A stretch of DNA of 64,000 nucleotides from Ascidia mentula (lineage: Eukaryota > Chordata > Ascidiacea > Phlebobranchia > Ascidiidae). The DNA lies in NCBI GenBank assembly GCA_947561715.1, contig OX387203.1, positions 14,074,001-14,138,000 of the forward strand, in the 5' to 3' direction. Below, piece by piece: positions 39,743 through 54,447 of the stretch; position 1 is the first letter of the stretch, and each line of letters begins with the position of its first letter. Under the pieces are notes generated by a model. It was given only the letters and a program-made list of their open reading frames with translations. It was not told where the DNA came from and searched no databases. Made by a program: the position numbers and the translations under genes.

Positions 39743-42700
39743 ACGCAAAAATTAACATTCAAAAATGATTTTTCCGCGGTGCAAATGTTTTTTTGTCCAC
39801 ATTACTTTAATCAATTCACAAGCAGTAATGAAATCAATTTTACATTACAACTTTTAGCCCAAAACAGATCATCGCCGTAAAAAGATTTTATTGATAAAAT
39901 CCTGTTTCATATCATGACTGTTTTTATTTATCAGCGACACCAATTTATGTTGACAAGAAGTCAATGCTGTGAAACTTTCACAAGTAAATCAGTTTACTTC
40001 AATTTGAAACTGAAACTTCTGAATGTCCACGTAATGTTGATTTTCCTATGGTTGATGTAAATTGTACTAGATATATTAGCACATGGTTATCGTAATAAAT
40101 GCTCATTACCTGTACGCTATGCCATTTGCCTTTTACACTAATGATTGTGTTTGCCAACGACACTTTTGCAGTTTTAAGGATTCTCATAGGAACAAATGTA
40201 AAAAAAACACATGTCGCCATAACTATCCTATGCAAGTGTATTTTTGCTTTCAATCAGCTCACTATCAACCCTAGGCTTTTTAACCTTGATATAACAATAA
40301 GTTAGATATATACCTATATAAACTTTCTTTAATACACCCTATATTGCTGTTTGAGCCACTTATAACAACGTAAACTTATCCAGAAAGTTCTTCAGAACCT
40401 TGCTGTATATTCTCAATATTAGTGCTCTATCATGAGTTGAAACAGTCTTGAGCCATCTCAATGTTGTGAAACAAATTACCATGTATTTCTGACATTATCA
40501 CATTTCTGACACTTTCGGAATACTTCGGCAATTGTGAATCACAGTTGTTTGCAAGTCACCATCAGAAGCAGGACTGCTTGTTGCAATGTAAAAACAACGA
40601 TTATAAAATTCTGAACGAGATTCGCGACAAAATTCTATTCAAACTGCGTTGCACATTGCCATCGAACCTTCAATGATTATTAGTTTGGGCTTCCGCGCCA
40701 CACAATAAACTTTCAAACAATAAAACAAAAACGTTTCCAAAAAGTGGCTGATGGAAAACTTGAAAGTCGTTGTAATTTTTCATTCGGCGCAACACGCTCT
40801 ACTTCCACAGCGCAAACTTAATTAAACGCTTTGATTTTCGCATTTGTGTACAACGAAACCGGTGTTTCTAAAATGCACAATGGCGCTAATGCCCGCTACT
40901 GTTAATGGCATTACGATATTAATGATATTGAGACTAAAGACTATACATGATATTGACGTTATTGGCGCTAATGCAGTTATTAAGAAAAAAGACTGTAGGT
41001 GCTATTGGTGTTAATGGAGATATTGACAGAGAAGACTTTTGTCTCCATTGACATTGAAATCTACAAATGATTTCATTGTAAGTAAATGTTGTTCCTTAGT
41101 TAAGAGTTCCTACAAGATTGAATGGTTACGGATAAGACGATAGAATTGAAAGTTTAACAATATATTTTTAATTATATGCTGAAACTTCTGATCACCAAAT
41201 ATATGATCTTATTTTGAAATAAAATTTTGTATTGATGTATGATTTTGTCACATGAGCCGAGGAAAAATCAATAAATATTTGGAAATGTGGAAAATTCCAA
41301 TATAAAATACAAAGATTTTGTGGCTTGGTGGTGCACAAGTACAGTAAAAATGTTACCTATACTATAACAAATAATATTTGATTTGAATGGGAACACAGTT
41401 GATGATGAAAGTGCATGTGTTATTGCTTCATGTATTCAGTGGATTAAAGGTAGCTGTACACAAGGTTCGTTTTCGTCCGCCTTCCGACGGCGTCTTTACA
41501 CAGAATGCGAAACTTGCGAACCATGCGCTGCCTACGTACGCATGCGATTTTGTTGCTGACATTTGTATTGCGTAGCCGTTATACGTATAAAATTTGACTT
41601 AAAAAGTTTTGGCATTTAACATACTTTTTAAAGAAAAACTGCTAGACTGGACAGCAATGGTAACGATGAGAAATCAGAATTTGTAAATGTGCTCATTTAC
41701 ATACTTTCATTTGTAGAATTTAGTCCAGTTCTTAACTTTTTAAATAAATAACCTGGAAATCTTTTTTGTCAGAAAAAAAATGCAGGCTTGAGAAATCAGT
41801 ATTTGTCAACTGTGAATCGCCCACTGTATATTTTGTTACAGGAACTTTTTTTTTGCTTGCTGAGATTTATTTGCAGTGACACTTCCTGTAATCACAAAGA
41901 CCTATGTAGTTTGATCGTGCACCGATAAAGGGTGGTGTGCTTGTAATATGCTTCAAATCTAAGAAATCCAATTCAGGTGCGGAAATTTAGTTTTAAACTA
42001 TCTTTGGCCAGCGCCCAACAGACGATTGAATGCTGCGGTTGACAGCCTTCCAAATTATGTCGCACTTCTGACTATTTCAACGACGAAAAAACTTGAACTC
42101 TACATTCCAGGAAAATGCAGCCTCTTAATTTAATCAGAAATTAAAAAAATATGGGTTGCAGCAGGCTTTCTAGTTAAATCATCAATTATATCTGGCAAAG
42201 TAAACTCACATTATAATCAAGGACCAATTTGCAGCAAGCATTTGCGTAAACTAAGTGCCAATAACTTTTCTCTGCATGCTTAGATTAGAAATATTGATAA
42301 TTTATTTAGTACAGAGTCTGAATTTACAGCCTGTCAGCCCGTTAAAAGCCCCATGTAAATTCGTCGTTTTCGCGCGTCGAATTTGAAAATCACGTGACCC
42401 GGTCACGAGTCGACTTGGCCATGTAAACAGGGTTAGTAACTGCTTGGACCGTCTTTGTGGTCCAGAGTTTCCCGGTTCCCAAATAGTTGGTGAGCCTTAT
42501 GCTGTAATTATCTACGTGTGAAGTGTATTCGTTTGAAACCGTGTTCTAAGGGTCCTACGTGTCTTTTCGTCTCCTGCCGACGTCTACACTTCGAATACAT
42601 TCTATCTTACGTACGAGTGCGTACCGCACATTCGATAACAAGAGTAACATCAACTGAGTGAGCGAGTTCGGAGGCCCATTAAAGATACGCGTTTTAACTG

Positions 42701-43734
42701 CGGGAATTCCGCCTCGTGTGACGTTCCGCGCCAAGCACCACAGGCAACCGCCACGAACATTTGAAGTTGGTCAAAAAGATGTATTCATTTTAGATGTGCT
42801 TGATGATATTTTAAAATTGAAGAAAATGTAGACATTCACCACAATTCTCATTTACATTGTTTTGAAATACACGCAAGAAAAGTACCATATTCCACGACAT
42901 CACAAAGTTATTTGGCACTAAATGTATTACAGCATTGATGTTTTCTTGCAGTTGAATATTACATCTTACATGTGACCAGTGTATGCATAATGTTTTTTGT
43001 TTTAAAGAGCAACAACTGTATAATTCGAAAAAGATTGTTTCATGTGGAACAAAGAGCAAACTGTATGGTAAGGTGTCGAATGAATTTGCCATTGCGGGAG
43101 CATTAAATATATGTCATATAATAATGAATTTGAAAATTGGGTAGACATTGAAGATTTTGGAAAATCTCCCATAAAATGGGAAGTTACTTGCAAAATTGGA
43201 TTGTGATGGTAGAACATTTTTAGGTTCTTCTGGCCAAAAAAAATCCATCCGGTCGACTAGTGGAAAAAAGGTTTCCCTTTTATCACTAGTTTAGATTCAA
43301 AAATGAACATTCTCTTGTACCTGTGTCATTTTTCCTGTCCAGAATTATTGTATCTTCAAAATAAACTATTTGTCCTGTTTTTGCCACATGTTGTAAAAGT
43401 GCCGTCCACCTTCTTGGGCTTGACGACATCCCGTTGATGTTCCTTTAATCTTGTCCGTAAGACGCGACCCGTCTCGCCATTCTCCACAATTCGTCGAACG
43501 AAAAGTTCAAGCAAGTGCTATCAAGTGAGGGAGTTTTACGAATTACATAGCACAGACCAGCCAAAGATTCTGCTAGGCACCCCTTGTGGGAACGACGGAT
43601 GAGACCGTCCAGAATTCTGTCGATTTTGCAGCACAGATTAAAGAATTGCGCGTAAACCACGAAGAGGTAATGCGTCTTTTTAGTCAGATAGCGCATTAAT
43701 AGTATTGCGGCAAGTAATTGAACTCTCATTTAGT

Positions 43735-43923
43735 GGCCCCGACGTAATGTTCTTTTTGTATATTTTACAGGGGGCTGAATTTAATGTATTCACAGGGCAC
43801 AAACCCCTCGTCACGGCGTTAGAACGCAGCTGAATGCCACGCCCATGGAAGATATACCGGTTAGACTTGCTGGTTACAGAAAATATTACCACAACACGTG
43901 TTACTCCCATAAGTGAATTGTAA
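43735..43923 (+). pseudogene. Ty3/Gypsy RNase H remnant (unit 9)
   Basis: Matches the copy at 1626. Confidence 0.6.
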
Positions 43924-43956
43924 GGACAGCAGACAATATATCAACAGTCTGCTTGA

Positions 43957-44936
43957 ATGGGAAGAGGCCAATTGGATGCAAACCCACTGTATATTGTTGC
44001 GGCTGACGTTATGTCGCTGTATCCGAACATTCATCACTCAAAATATTCACAAACAGTGAAGCGTATCATTGTCCAACTCACGATTTTCACAGTTGCAAAT
44101 GTTATCACCCAGTTTAGGGAAAGTTTTATGGAATACCAATTGCTTGCACCATGTTGTTTCCGGAGTAGCACATGTGTTATGTCAGGCCGAAATTTTCAAG
44201 AGAATAATTGATGACATTGTTTTTATCTGCATAGGCCAAACTTTTCAACTTGGAAAGCAATTTGCACGCTTCGGACTAAAGTTAATCTGGCGCACGTTGC
44301 ACATAAGAAATGAAAACAAAAGCCAATAATTTATGGATGTGCTTCATAGAACTACACCATTGCATCCGTTTCGATTTGGACTAGCTACAACAGATTGTAC
44401 CTATATGGAACATCACATCACTTTCAGCAATGAGATTGAGATACCAACAACAGCATTGACGGACCAGAGGCAAAGCGCTCGCAATTCCTCAAACGAGTGA
44501 CTGCTAATATTGTTAGAGGAGCAGAACAACAACAAATGAAAACAAATAATAAAATCACTTGGGCCTCGCAGTTCCCAGCGCTACTACAACTTAAACCAAA
44601 CTGTATGGTGATATAAAAGACCACCATCTCTAAAATACCTTCTGCTACGCCCTAGGCAAATCTACAGCTAGCTTTGCAACAGGTCGGTATAAAACCAGCA
44701 TGGTTAAACCCTTCACATTTTTACAAACTCCAACTGGCAGAGTGGAAATTATATGTAAGGAACAATATGTGGGACAAACGAAAAACAGGTTTGCCATTCG
44801 TTGGTCGGATCACCGTGCCACATGGGCTAAGTTCGACATTTCGCGCTCGTTTTTACAACATCCATACAAACTTTCGTTGAACAACCACGCACCGCAAATT
44901 TGGACATGGCTGAAGATAAATGGTCAAACAGAATAA
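43957..44936 (+). pseudogene. PLE RT/GIY-YIG remnant (unit 9)
   Basis: Matches the copy at 1848. Confidence 0.85.
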
Positions 44937-47900
44937 ACGCAAAAATTAACATTCAAAAATGATTTTTCCGCGGTGCAAATGTTTTTTTGTCCACATTACT
45001 TTAATCAATTCACAAGCAGTAATGAAATCAATTTTACATTACAACTTTTAGCCCAAAACAGCTGATGGTGATCTAATATTCATCAGTCGATGATCATCGC
45101 CGTAAAAAGATTTTATTGATAAAATCCTGTTTCATATCATGACTGTTTTTATTTATCAGCGACACCAATTTATGTTGACAAGAAGTCAATGCTGTGAAAC
45201 TTTCACAAGTAAATCAGTTTACTTCAATTTGAAACTGAAACTTCTGAATGTCCACGTAATGTTGATTTTCCTATGGTTGATGTAAATTGTACTAGATATA
45301 TTAGCACATGGTTATCGTAATAAATGCTCATTACCTGTACGCTATGCCATTTGCCTTTTACACTAATGATTGTGTTTGCCAACGACACTTTTGCAGTTTT
45401 AAGGATTCTCATAGGAACAAATGTAAAAAAAACACATGTCGCCATAACTATCCTATGCAAGTGTATTTTTGCTTTCAATCAGCTCACTATCAACCCTAGG
45501 CTTTTTAACCTTGATATAACAATAAGTTAGATATATACCTATATAAACTTTCTTTAATACACCCTATATTGCTGTTTGAGCCACTTATAACAACGTAAAC
45601 TTATCCAGAAAGTTCTTCAGAACCTTGCTGTATATTCTCAATATTAGTGCTCTATCATGAGTTGAAACAGTCTTGAGCCATCTCAATGTTGTGAAACAAA
45701 TTATCAAAAAAATCTTATTCTAGCCTAAAAATGAGATTACCATGTATTTCTGACATTATCACATTTCTGACACTTTCGGAATACTTCGGCAATTGTGAAT
45801 CACAGTTGTTTGCAAGTCACCATCAGAAGCAGGACTGCTTGTTGCAATGTAAAAACAACGATTATAAAATTCTGAACGAGATTCGCGACAAAATTCTATT
45901 CAAACTGCGTTGCACATTGCCATCGAACCTTCAATGATTATTAGTTTGGGCTTCCGCGCCACACAATAAACTTTCAAACAATAAAACAAAAACGTTTCCA
46001 AAAAGTGGCTGATGGAAAACTTGAAAGTCGTTGTAATTTTTCATTCGGCGCAACACGCTCTACTTCCACAGCGCAAACTTAATTAAACGCTTTGATTTTC
46101 GCATTTGTGTACAACGAAACCGGTGTTTCTAAAATGCACAATGGCGCTAATGCCCGCTACTGTTAATGGCATTACGATATTAATGATATTGAGACTAAAG
46201 ACTATACATGATATTGACGTTATTGGCGCTAATGCAGTTATTAAGAAAAAAGACTGTAGGTGCTATTGGTGTTAATGGAGATATTGACAGAGAAGACTTT
46301 TGTCTCTATTGACATTGAAATCTACAAATGATTTCATTGCAAGTAAATGTTGTTCCTTAGTTAAGAGTTCCTACAAGATTGAATGGTTACGGATAAGACG
46401 ATAGAATTGAAAGTTTAACAATATATTTTTAATTATATGCTGAAACTTCTGATCACCAAATATATGATCTTATTTTGAAATAAAATTTTGTATTGATGTA
46501 TGATTTTGTCACATGAGCCGAGGAAAAATCAATAAATATTTGGAAATGTGGAAAATTCCAATATAAAATACAAAGATTTTGTGGCTTGGTGGTGCACAAG
46601 TACAGTAAAAATGTTACCTATACTATAACAAATAATATTTGATTTGAATGGGAACACAGTTGATGATGAAAGTGCATGTGTTATTGCTTCATGTATTCAG
46701 TGGATTAAAGGTAGCTGTACACAAGGTTCGTTTTCGTCCGCCTTCCGACGGCGTCTTTACACAGAATGCGAAACTTGCGAACCATGCGCTGCCTACGTAC
46801 GCATGCGATTTTGTTGCTGACATTTGTATTGCGTAGCCGTTATACGTATAAAATTTGACTTAAAAAGTTTTGGCATTTAACATACTTTTTAAAGAAAAAC
46901 TGCTAGACTGGACAGCAATGGTAACGATGAGAAATCAGAATTTGTAAATGTGCTCATTTACATACTTTCATTTGTAGAATTTAGTCCAGTTCTTAACTTT
47001 TTAAATAAATAACCTGGAAATCTTTTTTGTCAGAAAAAAAATGCAGGCTTGAGAAATCAGTATTTGTCAACTGTGAATCGCCCACTGTATATTTTGTTAC
47101 AGGAACTTTTTTTTTGCTTGCTGAGATTTATTTGCAGTGACACTTCCTGTAATCACAAAGACCTATGTAGTTTGATCGTGCACCGATAAAGGGTGGTGTG
47201 CTTGTAATATGCTTCAAATCTAAGAAATCCAATTCAGGTGCGGAAATTTAGTTTTAAACTATCTTTGGCCAGCGCCCAACAGACGATTGAATGCTGCGGT
47301 TGACAGCCTTCCAAATTATGTCGCACTTCTGACTATTTCAACGACGAAAAAACTTGAACTCTACATTCCAGGAAAATGCAGCCTCTTAATTTAATCAGAA
47401 ATTAAAAAAATATGGGTTGCAGCAGGCTTTCTAGTTAAATCATCAATTATATCTGGCAAAGTAAACTCACATTATAATCAAGGACCAATTTGCAGCAAGC
47501 ATTTGCGTAAACTAAGTGCCAATAACTTTTCTCTGCATGCTTAGATTAGAAATATTGATAATTTATTTAGTACAGAGTCTGAATTTACAGCCTGTCAGCC
47601 CGTTAAAAGCCCCATGTAAATTCGTCGTTTTCGCGCGTCGAATTTGAAAATCACGTGACCCGGTCACGAGTCGACTTGGCCATGTAAACAGGGTTAGTAA
47701 CTGCTTGGACCGTCTTTGTGGTCCAGAGTTTCCCGGTTCCCAAATAGTTGGTGAGCCTTATGCTGTAATTATCTACGTGTGAAGTGTATTCGTTTGAAAC
47801 CGTGTTCTAAGGGTCCTACGTGTCTTTTCGTCTCCTGCCGACGTCTACACTTCGAATACATTCTATCTTACGTACGAGTGCGTACCGCACATTCGATAAC

Positions 47901-48995
47901 AAGAGTAACATCAACTGAGTGAGCGAGTTCGGAGGCCCATTAAAGATACGCGTTTTAACTGCGGGAATTCCGCCTCGTGTGACGTTCCGCGCCAAGCACC
48001 ACAGGCAACCGCCACGAACATTTGAAGTTGGTCAAAAAGATGTATTCATTTTAGATGTGCTTGATGATATTTTGAAATTGAAGAAAATGTAGACATTCAC
48101 CACAATTCTCATTTACATTGTTTTGAAATACACGCAAGAAAAGTACCATATTCCACGACATCACAAAGTTATTTGGCACTAAATGTATTACAGCATTGAT
48201 GTTTTCTTGCAGTTGAATATTACATCTTACATGTGACCAGTGTATGCATAATGTTTTTTGTTTTAAAGAGCAACAACTGTATAATTCGAAAAAGATTGTT
48301 TCATGTGGAACAAAGAGCAAACTGTATGGTAAGGTGTCGAATGAATTTGCCATTGCGGGAGCATTAAATATATGTCATATAATAATGAATTTGAAAATTG
48401 GGTAGACATTGAAGATTTTGGAAAATCTCCCATAAAATGGGAAGTTACTTGCAAAATTGGATTGTGATGGTAGAACATTTTCAGGTTCTTCTGGCCAAAA
48501 AAAATCCATCCGGTCGACTAGTGGAAAAAAGGTTTCCCTTTTATCACTAGTTTAGATTCAAAAATGAACATTCTCTTGTACCTGTGTCATTTTTCCTGTC
48601 CAGAATTATTGTATCTTCAAAATAAACTATTTGTCCTGTTTTTGCCACATGTTGTAAAAGTGCCGTCCACCTTCTTGGGCTTGACGACATCCCGTTGATG
48701 TTCCTTTAATCTTGTCCGTAAGACGCGACCCGTCTCGCCATTCTCCACAATTCGTCGAACGAAAAGTTCAAGCAAGTGCTATCAAGTGAGGGAGTTTTAC
48801 GAATTACATAGCACAGACCAGCCAAAGATTCTGCTAGGCACCCCTTGTGGGAACGACGGATGAGACCGTCCAGAATTCTGTCGATTTTGCAGCACAGATT
48901 AAAGAATTGCGCGTAAACCACGAAGAGGTAATGCGTCTTTTTAGTCAGATAGCGCATTAATAGTATTGCGGCAAGTAATTGAACTCTCATTTAGT

Positions 48996-49184
48996 GGCCC
49001 CGACGTAATGTTCTTTTTGTATATTTTACAGGGGGCTGAATTTAATGTATTCACAGGGCACAAACCCCTCGTCACGGCGTTAGAACGCAGCTGAATGCCA
49101 CGCCCATGGAAGATATACCGGTTAGACTTGCTGGTTACAGAAAATATTACCACAACACGTGTTACTCCCATAAGTGAATTGTAA
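48996..49184 (+). pseudogene. Ty3/Gypsy RNase H remnant (unit 10)
   Basis: Matches the copy at 1626. Confidence 0.6.
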
Positions 49185-49217
49185 GGACAGCAGACAATAT
49201 ATCAACAGTCTGCTTGA

Positions 49218-50197
49218 ATGGGAAGAGGCCAATTGGATGCAAACCCACTGTATATTGTTGCGGCTGACGTTATGTCGCTGTATCCGAACATTCATCACTC
49301 AAAATATTCACAAACAGTGAAGCGTATCATTGTCCAACTCACGATTTTCACAGTTGCAAATGTTATCACCCAGTTTAGGGAAAGTTTTATGGAATACCAA
49401 TTGCTTGCACCATGTTGTTTCCGGAGTAGCACATGTGTTATGTCAGGCCGAAATTTTCAAGAGAATAATTGATGACATTGTTTTTATCTGCATAGGCCAA
49501 ACTTTTCAACTTGGAAAGCAATTTGCACGCTTCGGACTAAAGTTAATCTGGCGCACGTTGCACATAAGAAATGAAAACAAAAGCCAATAATTTATGGATG
49601 TGCTTCATAGAACTACACCATTGCATCCGTTTCGATTTGGACTAGCTACAACAGATTGTACCTATATGGAACATCACATCACTTTCAGCAATGAGATTGA
49701 GATACCAACAACAGCATTGACGGACCAGAGGCAAAGCGCTCGCAATTCCTCAAACGAGTGACTGCTAATATTGTTAGAGGAGCAGAACAACAACAAATGA
49801 AAACAAATAATAAAATCACTTGGGCCTCGCAGTTCCCAGCGCTACTACAACTTAAACCAAACTGTATGGTGATATAAAAGACCACCATCTCTAAAATACC
49901 TTCTGCTACGCCCTAGGCAAATCTACAGCTAGCTTTGCAACAGGTCGGTATAAAACCAGCATGGTTAAACCCTTCACATTTTTACAAACTCCAACTGGCA
50001 GAGTGGAAATTATATGTAAGGAACAATATGTGGGACAAACGAAAAACAGGTTTGCCATTCGTTGGTCGGATCACCGTGCCACATGGGCTAAGTTCGACAT
50101 TTCGCGCTCGTTTTTACAACATCCATACAAACTTTCGTTGAACAACCACGCACCGCAAATTTGGACATGGCTGAAGATAAATGGTCAAACAGAATAA
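49218..50197 (+). pseudogene. PLE RT/GIY-YIG remnant (unit 10)
   Basis: Matches the copy at 1848. Confidence 0.85.
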
Positions 50198-53100
50198 ACG
50201 CAAAAATTAACATTCAAAAATGATTTTTCCGCGGTGCAAATGTTTTTTTGTCCACATTACTTTAATCAATTCACAAGCAGTAATGAAATCAATTTTACAT
50301 TACAACTTTTAGCCCAAAACAGATCATCGCCGTAAAAAGATTTTATTGATAAAATCCTGTTTCATATCATGACTGTTTTTATTTATCAGCGACACCAATT
50401 TATGTTGACAAGAAGTCAATGCTGTGAAACTTTCACAAGTAAATCAGTTTACTTCAATTTGAAACTGAAACTTCTGAATGTCCACGTAATGTTGATTTTC
50501 CTATGGTTGATGTAAATTGTACTAGATATATTAGCACATGGTTATCGTAATAAATGCTCATTACCTGTACGCTATGCCATTTGCCTTTTACACTAATGAT
50601 TGTGTTTGCCAACGACACTTTTGCAGTTTTAAGGATTCTCATAGGAACAAATGTAAAAAAAACACATGTCGCCATAACTATCCTATGCAAGTGTATTTTT
50701 GCTTTCAATCAGCTCACTATCAACCCTAGGCTTTTTAACCTTGATATAACAATAAGTTAGATATATACCTATATAAACTTTCTTTAATACACCCTATATT
50801 GCTGTTTGAGCCACTTATAACAACGTAAACTTATCCAGAAAGTTCTTCAGAACCTTGCTGTATATTCTCAATATTAGTGCTCTATCATGAGTTGAAACAG
50901 TCTTGAGCCATCTCAATGTTGTGAAACAAATTATCAAAAAAATCTTATTCTAGCCTAAAAATGAGATTACCATGTATTTCTGACATTATCACATTTCTGA
51001 CACTTTCGGAATACTTCGGCAATTGTGAATCACAGTTGTTTGCAAGTCACCATCAGAAGCAGGACTGCTTGTTGCAATGTAAAAACAACGATTATAAAAT
51101 TCTGAACGAGATTCGCGACAAAATTCTATTCAAACTGCGTTGCACATTGCCATCGAACCTTCAATGATTATTAGTTTGGGCTTCCGCGCCACACAATAAA
51201 CTTTCAAACAATAAAACAAAAACGTTTCCAAAAAGTGGCTGATGGAAAACTTGAAAGTCGTTGTAATTTTTCATTCGGCGCAACACGCTCTACTTCCACA
51301 GCGCAAACTTAATTAAACGCTTTGATTTTCGCATTTGTGTACAACGAAACCGGTGTTTCTAAAATGCACAATGGCGCTAATGCCCGCTACTGTTAATGGC
51401 ATTACGATATTAATGATATTGAGACTAAAGACTATACATGATATTGACGTTATTGGCGCTAATGCAGTTATTAAGAAAAAAGACTGTAGGTGCTATTGGT
51501 GTTAATGGAGATATTGACAGAGAAGACTTTTGTCTCTATTGACATTGAAATCTACAAATGATTTCATTGCAAGTAAATGTTGTTCCTTAGTTAAGAGTTC
51601 CTACAAGATTGAATGGTTACGGATAAGACGATAGAATTGAAAGTTTAACAATATATTTTTAATTATATGCTGAAACTTCTGATCACCAAATATATGATCT
51701 TATTTTGAAATAAAATTTTGTATTGATGTATGATTTTGTCACATGAGCCGAGGAAAAATCAATAAATATTTGGAAATGTGGAAAATTCCAATATAAAATA
51801 CAAAGATTTTGTGGCTTGGTGGTGCACAAGTACAGTAAAAATGTTACCTATACTATAACAAATAATATTTGATTTGAATGGGAACACAGTTGATGATGAA
51901 AGTGCATGTGTTATTGCTTCATGTATTCAGTGGATTAAAGGTAGCTGTACACAAGGTTCGTTTTCGTCCGCCTTCCGACGGCGTCTTTACACAGAATGCG
52001 AAACTTGCGAACCATGCGCTGCCTACGTACGCATGCGATTTTGTTGCTGACATTTGTATTGCGTAGCCGTTATACGTATAAAATTTGACTTAAAAAGTTT
52101 TGGCATTTAACATACTTTTTAAAGAAAAACTGCTAGACTGGACAGCAATGGTAACGATGAGAAATCAGAATTTGTAAATGTGCTCATTTACATACTTTCA
52201 TTTGTAGAATTTAGTCCAGTTCTTAACTTTTTAAATAAATAACCTGGAAATCTTTTTTGTCAGAAAAAAAATGCAGGCTTGAGAAATCAGTATTTGTCAA
52301 CTGTGAATCGCCCACTGTATATTTTGTTACAGGAACTTTTTTTTTGCTTGCTGAGATTTATTTGCAGTGACACTTCCTGTAATCACAAAGACCTATGTAG
52401 TTTGATCGTGCACCGATAAAGGGTGGTGTGCTTGTAATATGCTTCAAATCTAAGAAATCCAATTCAGGTGCGGAAATTTAGTTTTAAACTATCTTTGGCC
52501 AGCGCCCAACAGACGATTGAATGCTGCGGTTGACAGCCTTCCAAATTATGTCGCACTTCTGACTATTTCAACGACGAAAAAACTTGAACTCTACATTCCA
52601 GGAAAATGCAGCCTCTTAATTTAATCAGAAATTAAAAAAATATGGGTTGCAGCAGGCTTTCTAGTTAAATCATCAATTATATCTGGCAAAGTAAACTCAC
52701 ATTATAATCAAGGACCAATTTGCAGCAAGCATTTGCGTAAACTAAGTGCCAATAACTTTTCTCTGCATGCTTAGATTAGAAATATTGATAATTTATTTAG
52801 TACAGAGTCTGAATTTACAGCCTGTCAGCCCGTTAAAAGCCCCATGTAAATTCGTCGTTTTCGCGCGTCGAATTTGAAAATCACGTGACCCGGTCACGAG
52901 TCGACTTGGCCATGTAAACAGGGTTAGTAACTGCTTGGACCGTCTTTGTGGTCCAGAGTTTCCCGGTTCCCAAATAGTTGGTGAGCCTTATGCTGTAATT
53001 ATCTACGTGTGAAGTGTATTCGTTTGAAACCGTGTTCTAAGGGTCCTACGTGTCTTTTCGTCTCCTGCCGACGTCTACACTTCGAATACATTCTATCTTA

Positions 53101-54225
53101 CGTACGAGTGCGTACCGCACATTCGATAACAAGAGTAACATCAACTGAGTGAGCGAGTTCGGAGGCCCATTAAAGATACGCGTTTTAACTGCGGGAATTC
53201 CGCCTCGTGTGACGTTCCGCGCCAAGCACCACAGGCAACCGCCACGAACATTTGAAGTTGGTCAAAAAGATGTATTCATTTTAGATGTGCTTGATGATAT
53301 TTTAAAATTGAAGAAAATGTAGACATTCACCACAATTCTCATTTACATTGTTTTGAAATACACGCAAGAAAAGTACCATATTCCACGACATCACAAAGTT
53401 ATTTGGCACTAAATGTATTACAGCATTGATGTTTTCTTGCAGTTGAATATTACATCTTACATGTGACCAGTGTATGCATAATGTTTTTTGTTTTAAAGAG
53501 CAACAACTGTATAATTCGAAAAAGATTGTTTCATGTGGAACAAAGAGCAAACTGTATGGTAAGGTGTCGAATGAATTTGCCATTGCGGGAGCATTAAATA
53601 TATGTCATATAATAATGAATTTGAAAATTGGGTAGACATTGAAGATTTTGGAAAATCTCCCATAAAATGGGAAGTTACTTGCAAAATTGGATTGTGATGG
53701 TAGAACATTTTTAGGTTCTTCTGGCCAAAAAAAATCCATCCGGTCGACTAGTGGAAAAAAGGTTTCCCTTTTATCACTAGTTTAGATTCAAAAATGAACA
53801 TTCTCTTGTACCTGTGTCATTTTTCCTGTCCAGAATTATTGTATCTTCAAAATAAACTATTTGTCCTGTTTTTGCCACATGTTGTAAAAGTGCCGTCCAC
53901 CTTCTTGGGCTTGACGACATCCCGTTGATGTTCCTTTAATCTTGTCCGTAAGACGCGACCCGTCTCGCCATTCTCCACAATTCGTCGAACGAAAAGTTCA
54001 AGCAAGTGCTATCAAGTGAGGGAGTTTTACGAATTACATAGCACAGACCAGCCAAAGATTCTGCTAGGCACCCCTTGTGGGAACGACGGATGAGACCGTC
54101 CAGAATTCTGTCGATTTTGCAGCACAGATTAAAGAATTGCGCGTAAACCACGAAGAGGTAATGCGTCTTTTTAGTCAGATAGCGCATTAATAGTATTGCG
54201 GCAAGTAATTGAACTCTCATTTAGT

Positions 54226-54414
54226 GGCCCCGACGTAATGTTCTTTTTGTATATTTTACAGGGGGCTGAATTTAATGTATTCACAGGGCACAAACCCCTC
54301 GTCACGGCGTTAGAACGCAGCTGAATGCCACGCCCATGGAAGATATACCGGTTAGACTTGCTGGTTACAGAAAATATTACCACAACACGTGTTACTCCCA
54401 TAAGTGAATTGTAA
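54226..54414 (+). pseudogene. Ty3/Gypsy RNase H remnant (unit 11)
   Basis: Matches the copy at 1626, although unit 11 carries private changes elsewhere. Confidence 0.6.
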
Positions 54415-54447
54415 GGACAGCAGACAATATATCAACAGTCTGCTTGA

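Larger units (their letters stand above)
36916..42109. repeat. Array unit 8, type C (5194 bp)
   Basis: Same diagnostic set as unit 7. Units 7 and 8 are the only neighbouring pair of one type, as expected for a local single-unit duplication. Confidence 0.95.
42110..47370. repeat. Array unit 9, type A (5261 bp)
   Basis: No diagnostic deletion. It differs from units 1 and 3 by A at offset 206, so type A is not uniform. Confidence 0.95.
47371..52600. repeat. Array unit 10, type D (5230 bp)
   Basis: Shares the 31-bp deletion and the C at offset 1112 (48482) with unit 6. It also has a private A-to-G change at 48074, which removes a stop and lengthens a chance minus-strand frame. Confidence 0.95.
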
